Shown: in pieces, positions 1-12,031 of the stretch
Layout of the letters: each line of letters opens with the position of its first letter
How positions within the stretch are numbered: the stretch's first letter is position 1
Origin: Selaginella moellendorffii
Lineage: Eukaryota > Streptophyta > Lycopodiopsida > Selaginellales > Selaginellaceae
DNA: 64,000 nucleotides
Direction of reading: 5' to 3'
NCBI RefSeq assembly: GCF_000143415.4
Contig: NW_003314406.1
Location: forward strand, 81,007 to 145,006
The notes under the pieces: generated by a model
The model's input: the letters and a program-made list of their open reading frames with translations, nothing else
Told to the model about the DNA's origin: nothing
The model's database searches: none
Made by a program: the position numbers and the translations under genes

Positions 1-22
1 TCGCTTTGGGTATATATTTAAG

Positions 23-192
23 GATTCGCCATGTACGTAAATGATTCGCCAAGCATGCGCGTTGATAACCAGCCATATGGTGGGATCAAAGACTCTGCAA
101 TCCAACGAGAGGGTGTCAAGTACGCGATCGACGACATGCTCGAAACCAAAGTTTTAGTAATGCGCAATGTAGGCAACGCGTCTTACTTTTGA
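23..192 (+). CDS. Aldehyde dehydrogenase C-terminal exon (ALDH21/GAPN-like), cut by window edge
   Basis: This is the last exon of a gene that continues to the left of the window. Reading from an AAG acceptor at 20-22 gives an open frame to TGA at 190-192. It carries the C-terminal NAD(P)-aldehyde dehydrogenase signature: NDSP, then QPYGGIKDS, then REGVKYAI, ending ETKVLVMRN. The PYGGxKxSxxxxEG block lies in the oligomerisation/C-terminal region of the ALDH fold, which oxidises aldehydes to acids. The wording resembles the ALDH21 and GAPN groups; ALDH21 is known from mosses, lycophytes and algae but not flowering plants. The family is solid, the subgroup is my inference. The upstream in-frame stop (19-21) lies in the presumed intron. 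Catalytic Cys and Glu are outside the window. Confidence 0.62.
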
Positions 193-271
193 TCAAGCTC
201 GAGCTCGAGCTTTTGAGAACAGTAAATACAGTCTATCCACAAATGATTGCCGAGTTGTCCTCGTTTGCTAG

Positions 272-1685
272 CTCGCTCTCTAGTACCATCAACCTTTTAC
301 CTTTAGGACAGAGAATGCTTGTCTATAAGCTCCTGGGAGAAGGTCCATAGCTTGTGAGCGAGCTCGGGATCTCTGCCATAAGCGCTACAGCTGGATTTGT
401 TGAAATCCACGAAGTATTGCCCAGTGACGTCCTTGAGGCTTGGATGTAAAGCCGTGTAGCACGTCGTAGCAGCGTCCTGAGAGATCAATCACGTTTTAGT
501 CACGAAAAACTTCCAGATAATTGGGAGAATTCTTCTTACCTGTGGCACATTTTTCCAAAGGAAGCTGGAGAAGAACTTGAGAACCCCTGCATGAAGATCA
601 AAGGGCCATAAGTAACCGAAAGCTCACTCAATCTTTAGCACCATCAACCTTTTACCTTTAGGATGGAGAACGCTTGTCTATAAGCTCCTGGGAGAAGGTC
701 CATAGCTTGTGAGCGAGCTCGGGATCTCTGCCATAAGCGCTACAGCTGGATTTGTTGGAATCCACGAAGTATTGCCCGGTGACGTCCTTGAGGCTTGGAT
801 GTAAAGCCGTGTAGCACGTCGTAGCAGCGTCCTGAGAGATTGATCACGTATTAGCCACGAAAAACTTCCAGATAATTGGGAGAATTCTTCTTACCTGTGG
901 CACATTTTTCCAAAGGAAGCTGGAGAAGAACTTGAGAACCCCTGCATGAAGATCAAAGGTCCATAAGTAACCGAAAGCTCACTCGCTCTTTAGCACCATC
1001 AACCTTTTACCTTTAGGACGGAGAACGCTTGTCTATAAGCTCCTGGGAGAAGGTCCATAGCTTGTGAGCGAGCTCGGGATCTCTGCCATAAGCGCTACAG
1101 CTGGATTTGTTGGAATCCACGAAGTATTGCCTGGTGACGTCCTTGAGGCTTGGATATAAAGCCGTGTAGCACGTCGTAGCAGCGTCCTGAGAGATCAATC
1201 ACGTAGTAGCCACGAAAAACTTCCAGATAATTGGGAGAATTCTTCTTACCTGTGGCACATTTTTCCAAAGGAAGCTGGAGAAGAACTTGAGAACCCCTGC
1301 ATGAAGATCAAAGGTCCATAAGTAACCGAAAGCTCACTCGCTCTTTAGCACCATCAACCTTTTACCTTTAGGACGGAGAACGCTGTCTATAAGCTCCTGG
1401 GAGAAGGTTCATAGCTTGTGAGTGAGCTCGGGATCTCTGCCATAAGCGCTACAGCTGGATTTGTTGGAATCCACGAAGTATTGCCCGGTGACGTCCTTGA
1501 GGCTTGGATGTAAAGCCGTGTAGCACGTCGTAGCAGTGTCCTGAGAGATCAATCACGTATTAGTCACAAAAAACTTCCAGATAATTGGGAGAATTCTTCT
1601 TACCTGTGGCACATTTTTCCAAAGGAAGCTGGAGAAGAACTTGAGAAACCCTGCATGAAGATCAAAGTTCCATAAGTAACCGAAA
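272..1685. repeat. 355-bp tandem repeat, four units, each with SDR terminal exons
   Basis: Four head-to-tail units with period 355 bp (the shared string TTCCAGATAA starts at 511, 866, 1221 and 1575; the last unit lacks one T). Each unit contains, on the minus strand, the end of the penultimate exon, a roughly 57-nt intron and the terminal exon of a short-chain dehydrogenase. Units differ by only a few substitutions, so the array is young or homogenised. This is a gene-fragment array, not a satellite of unknown origin. Confidence 0.95.
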
Positions 1686-2144
1686 ACAATGACGAGGCTA
1701 ACAGACAAACTCATTATGTAGAATGTGTGCCGCATCAAAGGCGACATTATAAACCCTGGTGAACAGCATTGGCTGTGATGTCAACTCCTTTGGCATAATC
1801 AGCGAAAGAGAAAGCATTGACGAAAGAGAAAGGTGGGAGAGATTTCAAAGCATTAGACAAATACCTTGAATCTCATTGCCAGTTCTTTGGCATGGAGGAT
1901 GTTCACGAGCTTGGATGGACTGTATGCTCTACTGTCGGAGTACCTTTTGGAAGAAAAAAGGAAGAATGTAAGCTCACGAGAAAAGAAAGTCGTTTGGTAC
2001 CAGGCTTTGTCATTAAGGTGTGAGAACTGGATTCCACCGCTGTAAGTGTGATGGAGGAGAGGTTGACAATTCTTCATTGGATGCCACTTTCCTTAGCAGT
2101 CTCCATCATTTTGTCCAGGAGCAAGTTTGTGAAAAGAAAATGGC
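290..2144 (-). pseudogene. Short-chain dehydrogenase/reductase (TIC32/retinol dehydrogenase-like), broken
   Basis: On the minus strand, from 2144 downward, pieces of an SDR appear in the right order. The first is GHFLFTNLLLDKM (the helix after the NAG motif). Next come RIVNLSS with the catalytic-Ser strand and the active-site motif YSDSRAYSPSK (YxxxK), followed by NILHAKELAMRFK. Last are FLWKNVPQ and the C-terminal exon with SLKDVTGQYF and ELAHKLWTFS. This order and wording match plant TIC32-like SDRs, NADP(H) enzymes of plastid envelope or ER. The gene is broken. A TGA at 2074-2076 replaces a sense codon just before RIVNLSS, a frameshift follows, and the N-terminal Rossmann exons are not found. 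The terminal exons are repeated four times (272-1685). An intact parent may exist elsewhere. Confidence 0.75.
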
Positions 2145-2582
2145 CTAGAAATCACAACAAATGAAAGAAAAGAGTCAAGACTCCCGAAAAATTCCATGGC
2201 GCATACCCACAGATGGTTTGTAGCGTAATATCTAGAGGTTCACAACTCGCTGGTGGCTTGTGAACAGCCATAATAACCGTTTCTTAAACCTAAAACCAAG
2301 CTCTTTGCCACCATGTCACAATCCTCACCATTGCTTTGGAGCGTCACAGATCTGGATCGTTGAATCAAGAGCATCTTACTCCCTTATTTAAACGTGCTAT
2401 TGGCATATGGCATCCGGCGTCTTTTATTCCATTTTTAGAATATTATTTATGAATATGCTTATAATCTAATGGTTCAAATTCAAAAACTTCAAATAGATCA
2501 AGTGCCAAAGGGGTGGCAACGCTTCAATGTGATTTTAATGACGTTCCAAATCAAGGAAATTTTTAGGGCAGATTGTGAGCTG

Positions 2583-2586
<4 letters not shown>

Positions 2587-2634
<48 letters not shown>
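2587..2634. repeat. (CT)20 microsatellite followed by (GT)4
   Basis: About 20 perfect CT dinucleotides run from 2587 to 2626, then GTGTGTGT. The apparent Ser/Leu-repeat and Arg/Glu-repeat reading frames here are only this microsatellite. Confidence 0.95.
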
Positions 2635-2689
2635 CACAACTTGGCTGCGGGACTCTCCTTCCATGCTATAAGTTGGTATATGGAAGGTA

Positions 2690-4400
2690 AGCTTTTCTGG
2701 ATTCCACTTCAGCCTCCATTGTTTGTTCTTGTAGATGCAAGAATTGGCTGTGATGTCTTCAAATTCCAATGCCCTGGATTGAGCTGGCCATTGCGTACTA
2801 TTCTTCTGTCAAAAGGAACATCCTAGAGAGGCGAGAACTGGCTGGTTTGCATGTGGTCAACAAGTTCAGCGCTCCATACCAGAGCACTGACGAGCATCCT
2901 GCAGAACCTTTTTATTTGCCAAGGACAGTAAGTTGCATATGCCAAGATTGAAAAGAGCCAGGTAATACGTTCACCATCAGCAGCTGATCAGGTTTAGGAG
3001 GTAAGTAACTCTCCTCAAGTGTGTTTGACAGGCTGTTTGTTTCCTTGGTCGTTTCAATAAAAAAAGAAAGTGGACTATTGCGGGAAGAGGCTCTCCTTGG
3101 GTTCCATGAGAAAGCTCTGGAAATTAGCAGGTAACTCCTCAGGTTTTGTGTTCTTTTGGGTGATCTGATCTTGTGTCATGCCACTCAGGCCAGGAAGCAC
3201 CCGGCACTGGCCAATGCAGTGGGTCAGCAATTAGAATTTATCTGCTTGACCCAGGGGGAAGGACTGGTAATTTTATTACATTTTTTATTTGTTCTTGCCT
3301 TGGTGAAAAGCTTAGTTTCAGTTGCTCAATCCTTGACGTGATTCCATCTGAATAGCATACCAATTTTCTTATGTGCCAGAACGTAGCTGGTTCAAACTGT
3401 TCTCAGCTGTGGTGAGTTGCTGATTCAATCTTTCAAAGTAACAGTAAAACCAAATGATGAACAGAATGTGGTAGAAGTTGCAAAATCCTGCAATCTCTTT
3501 AGGCGAGAGCTGGACGGAAATTGGGCTTGCTGGCCTTGGTGGCAGTGAAACCTTGGCGGCACCAATGATAAAACTACTGGACGAGGCCTTTTGTTGTCCT
3601 CCTCTTGTGAGTATGCCAGGCCAGCAAGGGAACGCTTGGATTCACTTGCAAACACAAGTACAGAACTCCAACATTCGTTCTTGCTTCCTCTTGGTATTGC
3701 TCTCATGTTTTCCATTGCTTTCACTTATGCTCTTTTTTATTAGTGTGGCTTTATAATGGAGACGGTCCTTCTCAGTCTGAATAACACCAATGATATTTGT
3801 CATTCATGAAGAAAGTAGCATTTATTTCGACAAACATCGTTACTTTTGAGCTGAGTCCCAGTCCGAGTGAAGATGGCAGCGATGATCCAGCAGCAATTCT
3901 ATAATGCAAGCAGCCTGATCGAGGTGGGACCTCTAGGATTGATGTTGTCATGTACACTTTTGCTATGTCATCGAGCTCACCAGATATATGTGCCTTTACA
4001 TTCTCAACTCCTTTCATTTGCTCACTTTGTGTATGTTTCAGAGAGAAAGATGACAAGTTATGTTTTTCTCGATCAAATGAGTGAGGTAAGAGAGGTCTCT
4101 TCCCTTTTGTGCCATTGTAAACTACACATCCAGTCTTGTGATTATTTTTACAAACTGCTGTGGCATTCAAGCTAATGGCTCACAATCAATACAACTATTC
4201 TTTTTATTGTTATTGACTCTGATATCTTTGTGGCACTTTTCTTTCTCATTGATGTGGATCACTTACTGACGTTTGATGTTTCTGTAGGAGAAAAGATGGA
4301 TCGGAAAATGAAGATGTAAAAATGTGAAAATGAAGTAATCTCAGCACATAATAGTAAGGATTGCAGGTTTAATCAACCTTAAACTCATGACACTGTGTCC
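2690..4400 (+). other. Exon-like fragments of an unrecognised gene, probably decayed
   Basis: Several short plus-strand stretches look like exons flanked by GT and AG: about 2770-2930 (contains ELAGLHVVNKFSAPYQS), 3065-3130 (LLGFHEKALEISR), 3185-3265 (ARKHPALANAVGQQLEF), and smaller ones near 3470-3550, 3870-3920 and 4040-4090. They do not join into one open frame by simple splicing, and I do not recognise the family. They could be upstream parts of the P450-like pseudogene at 4.85 kb or of an unrelated dead gene. No start codon, promoter or domain can be supported. Confidence 0.3.
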
Positions 4401-4849
4401 AGGTAATTTATGGTAAAGTAGAATATGTCGAATTCTAGAAAAAGTAGTTGTTCTTATTTCCAATGAATGAGCTTTTGGAGGTGCTTGTGTGTTTTACAGC
4501 CTGGTTTTCCTATTGCAGGTCTCCCTTCTTATTCCCAGGAGTGGCAGAAAGGCTGGGATTTATTTATTTTGGTTCTTTTGATTGGAAACTACTGAGATTC
4601 AGTGTTGAGCTCTAATAATGAAAGGCAGAGAATTTATGGTTGCCATATTCTTGCAGTGGGGATACAATCCTGAAATTTTGTGTTCACAGTTTTGGAGCCG
4701 ATCAAAATATCCAGTATTTGCTTGAAATTTCCCAACGAGGAGTGCACTGCGAATACAGCAGTGGTGCTCTCGAGTTATCGTCACTGGAGCCACTAATATG
4801 AACGTGACTGGCTGCTCAATTAATCAGACACCATAGTTGAGTGCCAACG

Positions 4850-5770
4850 CTGTACCATTATGGGGTTCTTCCTCCTCTATCACTGGAAAGCAACATGGCA
4901 GTGACTGTTTGCCGACATTCTCGAGATTTTTACACAAGTGGTACTATGAGCCGGTGCTAAAGCCGGGACAGCCTCGGATGGCCCGTCTTTATCAACATGG
5001 CTGCTTTTCTCAGAGCCTTCAAGTCTGGGTTACCATACTCTTTCATGGGTCACTTCTTGGTTTCAGGTATAATCGAGTGGGTTTTACAAGGCATTTCTGT
5101 TCTAGCAGCCCACCGTCCTGGTTGCCACACCAGAGGCATGCAAATTCGTGCTCTCCAAAGACAGCTTTGAGACAGGATGGCCAAAGAGCGCTGTTGTGCT
5201 CATTGGACGAAATCTGTTTGCGAGATTAACTGAAGCGAGCTACTTGAAGCTCCAGAAGCTTACTGAGTCACTGTGAACAATCCCAAAGCTCTTAAGCAGT
5301 ACGTGCCCCTACAACAGCATGCCTTGCAAGGTGGCCTACGGAGCATAAGATTGTTCTTCTTACCGAGATGAGAAGGGTAAGTGATGTTTACTTCCTCTCT
5401 GTCTTATTTTCTCGTTGATACTGGTTTTTTCTGATATGACAGTTCACGTATCTAACTGTCCTCTACATTTTATATAGGAAAGACTCCAGTTTCGATGTGG
5501 ATGATATTTTCTCCTTGTACTACATTGTCAACCAAGGCATTCAGGCTTTCCCCATCAACTTCCCCAACACTACCTACAACAAAGCCTTGAAGGTAAAAGC
5601 CATATGCATTGTCTTACATAGTTTTGTGATGTTTTCCCATTCTCAGGCCAGGTGAAAGGTCATCAAGCTTATCCAGAACCTGATCAACCAGCGAAGAGCT
5701 TCTAGAAAGACACAGGAAACAAGCATTCTTTACATAAACGCTGGTCACAACTAGATGGCTGATGGTTTCC
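4850..5770 (+). pseudogene. Cytochrome P450, CYP88/ent-kaurenoic acid oxidase-like, degenerate
   Basis: The plus strand carries ordered blocks of a CYP85-clan P450 in shifting frames. After 4,950 there is a proline-rich lead-in and FINMAAFLRAFKS-type residues. Next come RYNRVGF, and PEACKFVLSKDSF followed by GWPKSAVVLIGRN (about 5,125-5,215). Then KLQKLTESL is seen, and after an intron (5,395-5,477) FDVDDIFSLYYIVNQG and AFPINFPNTTYNKALK. These are the wording of CYP88A kaurenoic acid oxidases, which act in gibberellin and related diterpenoid synthesis at the ER. Frameshifts, an in-frame stop after KLTESL, and the absence of the haem-binding FxxGxxxCxG block mark it as a pseudogene. Only about the first half of the enzyme is represented. 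Confidence 0.72.
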
Positions 5771-5779
5771 TAAAGCAAA

Positions 5780-6380
5780 ATCCTGATGTGCTCGAGAAAG
5801 TGAAGATAAACATTTACAATTTCATACAAACTTTCCTTCATACAATCTTTCTTCTTTAGGCCACATCCAGACTATTCTGTAAAAGTTTCAAACTTCTGTA
5901 AGTATAAAAAGAAAAAAGTATTCTAGTGAATTGTACCTCATACAAGATGATATCCTATGTATTCTCATGCCTCTATTATTCTAATTCATCCCTGTCACTT
6001 CTGTATTTGGAAGGAAATGCTATTTATGAAAACTTTGCATTTATGTTTACCCTTTGCTCCAATGGACCTAACGAAGACATGTTCAAGACAGATGCAAACT
6101 GGCAGGTATTCTTAAAGAACCATAGAACTGCACATCATCTCTTTAAGGGAAATTTATGAGGTGCTTGTAAGGCTCTAAAGTGTTAACCTCCTCTGGATGG
6201 CATCTGAGGAATGTCTAGGGAATGAGAAACTGTAAGCTGTAGCATGATATTTTCTTGCTCTAATAAGTAGTTAAATAGAAGCTGCCTGTTGTAGCCTTTG
6301 TGGCTTTACTTGACTACAAACCAATGCTTACAAGGTCAGAATGACACAAGCAGATATTCATAAAGATGTATTGTATTTTG
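5780..6380. other. Spacer, no supported gene
   Basis: Downstream of the P450 remnant. Short open frames occur but show no conserved motif, and composition drifts toward the AT-rich block that follows. Confidence 0.5.
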
Positions 6381-7147
6381 CTATTTAGAGAAATCTTTGT
6401 ATATATTCCAAACATGCAATTCTTAAGAACATCTCAAAAATATCATTAATTTTGTAGAAAACTCTTCTTTTGAAGACATAAGAAAATTATTCTCACTTAC
6501 AAAAATCCTCGACAAATATCAAACTTAAAATTAATGTAAATCAAAGCTATATATGTGAATTGTAAGTTTTTTTAAGAAATTCATTTAGGAAATACCTTAA
6601 AGTATATATTATATGTTAATAATTATATTATGTTATAATTAAAAAATTAAAAAATGTCATTATATTATTCTTGTATATTGTAATATGTTAGATCTAAGTT
6701 TATTTATTTATTTTTATGTTCTTTATAATGAACATATCAACAATAAAATTTAGAGAATGAAGAATTTAAAACTTTATTCACAAATGATAATGTTGAAACA
6801 ACAACACATATTATTTTAAAATAAAATAAAATTAAAATTTTACTTCAATTGTAATATATTTTGAGAATATTATTATATTATTTTAAATATAGTAATAAAA
6901 ATAAAAAATATGATTAAATAAATATGAATGTGCTAGATGTAAGTTTCTAATAAAGTTTTTAATATTTCTTATAATCTAAGTTTGTTTATAATAATTTTCT
7001 CCTTTAGATAATTGCTGAATAGTAAGCATTTTTGAATAATCTAATAGTAATTTTTATATTTAAATTTTTTAGCTATTTAGATATATATGATTTAAAATCC
7101 TTCAGTAATAGACAATCTTGCAGAATTTTTCTTAAACTTTCAAAGTT

Positions 7148-7251
7148 CCTTAGAAATTTTGAAATTATAACTTCTAGCATGATATTACCTAAATATAATC
7201 CTTAGAAATTTTGAAATTATAACTTCTAGCATGATATTAACTAAATATAAT
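7148..7251. repeat. 52-bp direct tandem duplication
   Basis: Two adjacent 52-bp units beginning CCTTAGAAATTTTGAAATTA at 7,148 and 7,200, differing at about one position. A recent local duplication in the AT-rich block. Confidence 0.9.
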
Positions 7252-7339
7252 CCTAATGAACTATAGTTTATAATTTTCAACTTTAAGGGTTACAATCTAG
7301 ATATTTAATTTTAGAGTTGCTCTACTAATTTTTAACCTA

Positions 7340-7700
7340 GATCACTTTTCATGAGAATTTCGTATAGACCAGTCTTTTTAATATTTAAAATTTTATTTCT
7401 ATTAAATTTCTTTCTTCTTATTCTAATTTTTTCTTTTCTTAAATATTTTTTCTCTTCATCATTTAACTTTTGTAGTATTTATCTTATATATTATAACTTA
7501 CAAAATGTGTTACATACTCTTGATCTATTAGTAACTTATATTTTGGTTAGAAAGGTTTTACACATGTATTAATATTTTTTAAAGAATATCTAATATAAAT
7601 ATTTAATAAAATAGATTTTCTATCTTTACAGGCTGAGTTGTATTTTTCTCACAAATGTGACATATAATTTTACTCTATTTCGAGACCATTAACGTTTTTT
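7340..7700. repeat. Diverged dispersed repeat, copy A (partner at 28,980-29,350)
   Basis: Colinear similarity over about 360 bp with 28,980-29,350 in the same orientation. Shared landmarks in order include CATCATTTAA, ATCTTATATATTAT, GGTTGGAAAGGTT / GGTTAGAAAGGTT, GTATTAATATTTT, AATATAAATATTTAA and a closing GAGTTG. Many substitutions and small indels show it is old. Likely an AT-rich non-autonomous transposon or solo LTR; the class is unknown. Confidence 0.7.
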
Positions 7701-9689
7701 ATAAAATACTTAATTTACCATTTGAACTAACACGATATTTTCCCTATGCTTAGGTATGATTGATATAACACAAAATTGAAACAAAACATAAAGCTCATGT
7801 AAAGTTTTAAGACAAACCTGTACTGATGCTTTATAATAAAATTATGCATTCATGTCTCATTAATAATATGGTATCTAATATGGTATAAGCTATCTCATAC
7901 ATATTGAAAGATCAAATCCATTTCTTGATTATATCCCAGTTATATGAAGATTTAAAATAAAATAAAACAATAGTTATTAGCTGAAAGAATAATATAAAAT
8001 TATAAATTATAACATTATACTAATGAGTTTGATAAAAATTCTATTATATTAAAAATATTCATAAGAACATTTGAAAAGAAAGAAGAGATATTTCAGAGTA
8101 CATTAAACAATTTTTATTTATACTAAATCATTAAACAAATCAAACTAAAATCAAATAGTCATATCTGAAAATAAATATTTAAAAAATAAAAAATAATTAT
8201 GATTTTAGGTGAATTGTCAGTGAGAGTAAATTCAAAGAATAAAAAATAATAATTTTTTTATCTTCTGCATAACATTATTTAGCTTTATTTAATATTTCTA
8301 ATAAAAGTTTTACAAGTGATTTAAAAGTTAAATTAATCAGCTTTAAACTTTCAATTTTATATTATGGATGACAACTATAAATTAAGCTACATGTTTAAAA
8401 TAATTTAATTTTATGGATAGATGTAATTATGGTTTTAATGTTTCATGAAAATAAATTAGTCACTTTTAATAAAAGAACATATATAAAACACAAACCCAAA
8501 ATATGAATAAAAATGAATAACATATGTTTCAAATTATTAGCTTGGATGGATCATTAGTAAGTTGTAGTAAAAATTATATTCTCTTTTGAAGAAGTCTCAT
8601 TCTTGAAGTGTATTCTTTATGTTCCTACTGTTTTACCTTGGAAATAAAAGAAATCCACAAGAAAGTCCCATAGGATTTACTAGGCTAACATATTTGCATG
8701 ATAGGGTTTTCAAAAAGTTATCTAACTTTGGGCATCTAGGAAGTCATGTCACTAACTTGAGTGATGGATAAATAAGAAATCAAAACTCAAATACTTACAG
8801 TTTTTTTTTAATTTTCTCAAGGATATTTTTCTCATATGAAGTTCCCTTACTTTACTTTAATCTAGCCCCTATTTCAAAATATATATTCTTGGTAACAGTT
8901 TTTCAATTTGGCTTTACTTGCTGGAATTAAGCTTAATAGTTGATAAACTACTTTGGAAAGGTATTCTTTTTTACTAAAGTGAACCTATGATAGAGGGTAA
9001 ACATATCTCACAAGTGTGTTGCTAAAATGATGTATTAATTGGAAGAAGGAATCATTGGCACAAGAGGGCATTCTTTTAGATTTGCAACTATAAAGAGTAA
9101 AAGGGTGTAGTTGATGGGACAAGTGTTCCTTCTTAGAGAGGAATGAAACAAATATTCAGTAACAAATAATGACTTCCTAATGCACTATGTGCTCATCATA
9201 TTTTATCCTATAACAACAAGTGTTTTATATAAGTTCAAGTACCAACTTAGCATAGTTGCTAGCACTTTTTGAAGTCAAAGGAATCCCTCCCTATTCTAAT
9301 AGCATTTAAAAAAACAGAATGACAAATGATAGCTGTAGCAATGAAACTCACAACTTCATGGACAATTCAAAAATATGGTATACGGGATTGTCTTGATATA
9401 TAAAACTTAGTCAACACAGTTTCCCATGATAAATTATTTCAATAGCTACGACAAATTAACACACCATTAGTTGTCATTGAATAAATATATGTCATTATTC
9501 TTGTAGACTATCAAGGAGTTAAATAGATTGAATGCACTATTTGCATTAAATAAGGATGTCCACTATGTTTAGCTTACACATGAATGCCCTTGAGAGTTTA
9601 ATGTGGCATTAAAACTTTTTGGAGATCCATATAACTAACCATTTCATTCTCACAATAAAATTTATGGAAGATAGTCTGCATTGTAGTTA

Positions 9690-10580
9690 GATCTATTAGG
9701 GTCAAAATTTTTTGTGAACTTGTCATTCCTTGTAATCATCAAAGTATGCAGCACACAGCAAGACATGATGTTGTTCACAAGGATGCCTAGATGTCCTCTA
9801 AATCCCTTCTAACCAAGCAATTTCCATTGCCTCTTTAAAATTCCAAAAGATTGCTTGACAACAATCCTCATAGAAGAATGAAGAAAGTTGTATTGCTCTT
9901 TGCCATGAAATTTGTTTGGATATAAGACCAAAACCAGTAAAACACACTCTTATCCTTTGTCAGCAATGATATACAATGGAATGTCCCCAAACGCTGTGTG
10001 GTACACTGGACCACATAAACACTTCTTCTCTATCTATGCCTTCTTCAAACCATTAGAATTCCAAACTTGTCTATCTGGAGCACTACCTACTATCCCTATT
10101 TTTATGTAAGGGAATGAAGTTTTACTGTCTATCACAACTTGAACTACCATTGAGTAGTACTTTTTTGCCCTAGCATACCAATCTATTGCATCCTCTGAAC
10201 CTAGGAGCTTGATTGCCATATGAGTGCAATCCATTGCACCACAACAATTTGGGAATCCATACAATCTCTAAAATTATGCTATATCTTCATTTATTCCCTC
10301 CTCATCTGCCAATAGATCATTAGTCCTTCATGCTCAAGCAATGAATACCTAAATCAACATAAACAAGCTTGAGTGCATGAAGCCACTCTAAATGCATCAC
10401 CAATTATTTGCTATATATCCCCGAATGCCAAGCGTTTCAAAGCAATAGCTACTTTCTTTGAAATAGCTAAGAAGCTCTATTTCGTTAAAGTGGGAATTGT
10501 CATTATCCCACTTGTAAAATAAGGTTTCCAAACCTTTATATAGTATATAAATATAACAAAATTCAATTGCATTGAGGCAC
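9690..10580 (-). pseudogene. PIF/Harbinger transposase (DDE_Tnp_4 type), degenerate
   Basis: Minus-strand frames carry the order of a plant PIF/Harbinger DDE transposase. About 10,265 begins YGFPNCCGAMDCTHMAI (the GxMDxTH block with the first catalytic Asp). Then WYARAKKYYSMVVQVVID and the IVGSAPDRQVWNS block follow, and after a break IADKGY (second catalytic region). Near 9,870-9,760 come NFLHSSMRIVVKQSFGILKRQWK (typical R.VVE..FG.LK.RW tail). A preceding helical stretch at 10,397-10,582 (SYCFETLGI) may be the N-terminal domain. Several stops and frameshifts interrupt it, so it is dead. Terminal inverted repeats and 3-bp target duplications were not identified. Confidence 0.75.
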
Positions 10581-11934
10581 ATGCCATTTTATTTTAAACA
10601 AGGAAATGTCTACTCAATCACTTCTCCTCCCCCTGCCACTACTTCACCTCTCTCTTCTCCTTGTCATCGTCGTCCAATTTCTTTCCATCCTTTTAATATT
10701 GGCTCAGTTGCTCCGAGTCTAGGTGGAGCCCAAGTCCCCATTCAATCTTTACTTTCCCCTTATTAATAAAACAACTTCGCAGACTTCCAATAACATGCTG
10801 TAACACTTCTAGTATAATGCAAATCCTCTCAAAGAATTGTCTTTTAATATTAATACAATGGCATGGAACCCCATGCCATAATAAGTTACATTTTTAAATA
10901 AATACATGCTATCTCAGACTGTTATTTTTTGCCTCCAACGCCTATACAATAATCTTGGAATTTCATCACTCTCCACACTATCAGGATTTAAACCCAATAG
11001 TAATGCCATCTCTTCTCTAATACGTCCACGCTCATGTTCAGTGGTCGAAGAACCCATCCGGTTGAGCAGATTATGGAGATGCGGATAGTGCTTGGCTAGA
11101 CAATATACATGCCATAAATGATGACTGGTGTCTGTCCGATCAAATGGCTTCTGATATACCGTTCCATCTGCCATTTGGTTGATTTCTGCAGCCACCTCCT
11201 GGACTGGCCGGTTCTCTATCACCATCGCTTCAAGCCGTTTTGCAAGGTCCCCCAGAACATACGGTTTCTTCTCCCTAGTTTCCATACTGCAAGAGATGGG
11301 GTGCACTGCATATGTGTGCATGTTCGCTGCAGTTTTAATCGGCGAGTCATCGATGATGAGGATTTCACTTGATCTAGCAGTCCGGTTCATCACTACAGCC
11401 TCTGCCTTGACGAAGATGGGCTTGCTACCCCTCACATGGACCATAGTCAAGCAATCCTCCTGCGTTAGGAGAAAGTCAAATGGTAATATTACTCGCGTCT
11501 GATCGTGCATCATCTGTAGCAACGTTAATGCATTGTGGCGCATCATGGATGTCCAAACTCCCAATTGCAAATTGAACCCGGCCCTCTGTTTTAAGTGTCG
11601 CATGGTCATTATTAGATCCCGCAGTTTCTCCCGTGTGATTAATGTGAATCTGTCTCTTTTGACCAACTTGCGACCGCAGGCTTTGGAGGGTGCAGTGACA
11701 TTCGAGGACGAGCCACGCTCATGGGAGAAAAGGACACCGTTCAGATCAAAAATGATACAGTACTTTCGCCGTGACTCTGAAATGAAATGCGTCAGCATAA
11801 AAAATGGTACAAGTCAATTTTACCATCTACAATATTAGCGAATGGTGCTCCCGATGGTTGTTCAGAGGGTTTTGGTCGAGGAAACGTGAAGGGCGGAAAT
11901 ACTCTCCTCTGCAATGTGGGGTCAATCGCATCCG

Positions 11935-12031
11935 ATGGCGTGTGGGCACATGCCATTTCAGCTGTAGACTCTGGTACAACTGGCTCAACAGTGGCATGGG
12001 GTGGTTTCGATGGTGTGTGATCACACGCCAT
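11935..12031. repeat. Two palindromes embedded in a coding exon
   Basis: Copies at 11935-11956 and 12010-12031 of the 22-bp palindrome lie in the exon just before the phosphatase domain. On the minus strand they encode MACAHTPS and MACDHTPS. Degenerate relatives near 12,106, 12,188 and 12,251 (encoding SSDYAPL, DQAPLD, DHAPLD) make a run of five imperfect peptide repeats. Confidence 0.8.

Larger units (their letters stand above)
6380..9690. other. Extremely AT-rich gene-empty block
   Basis: Over 3 kb of A/T runs with almost no open frames beyond the 73-codon hydrophobic frame at 7,351-7,572. That frame lies inside a dispersed repeat and is not credible as a gene. Looks like relic transposable-element or heterochromatic DNA. 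It contains a short tandem duplication (7,148-7,251) and one copy of a repeat also found at 29 kb. Confidence 0.7.

Noticed and set aside
272-1685. CRISPR-like array
   Set aside because: Units are 355 bp, near-identical along their whole length, contain SDR exons, and lie in a spliced eukaryotic context; there are no unique spacers.
1817-2023. Plus-strand 68-codon frame
   Set aside because: It lies antisense to the SDR active-site exon (YSDSRAYSPSK) and has no motif of its own.
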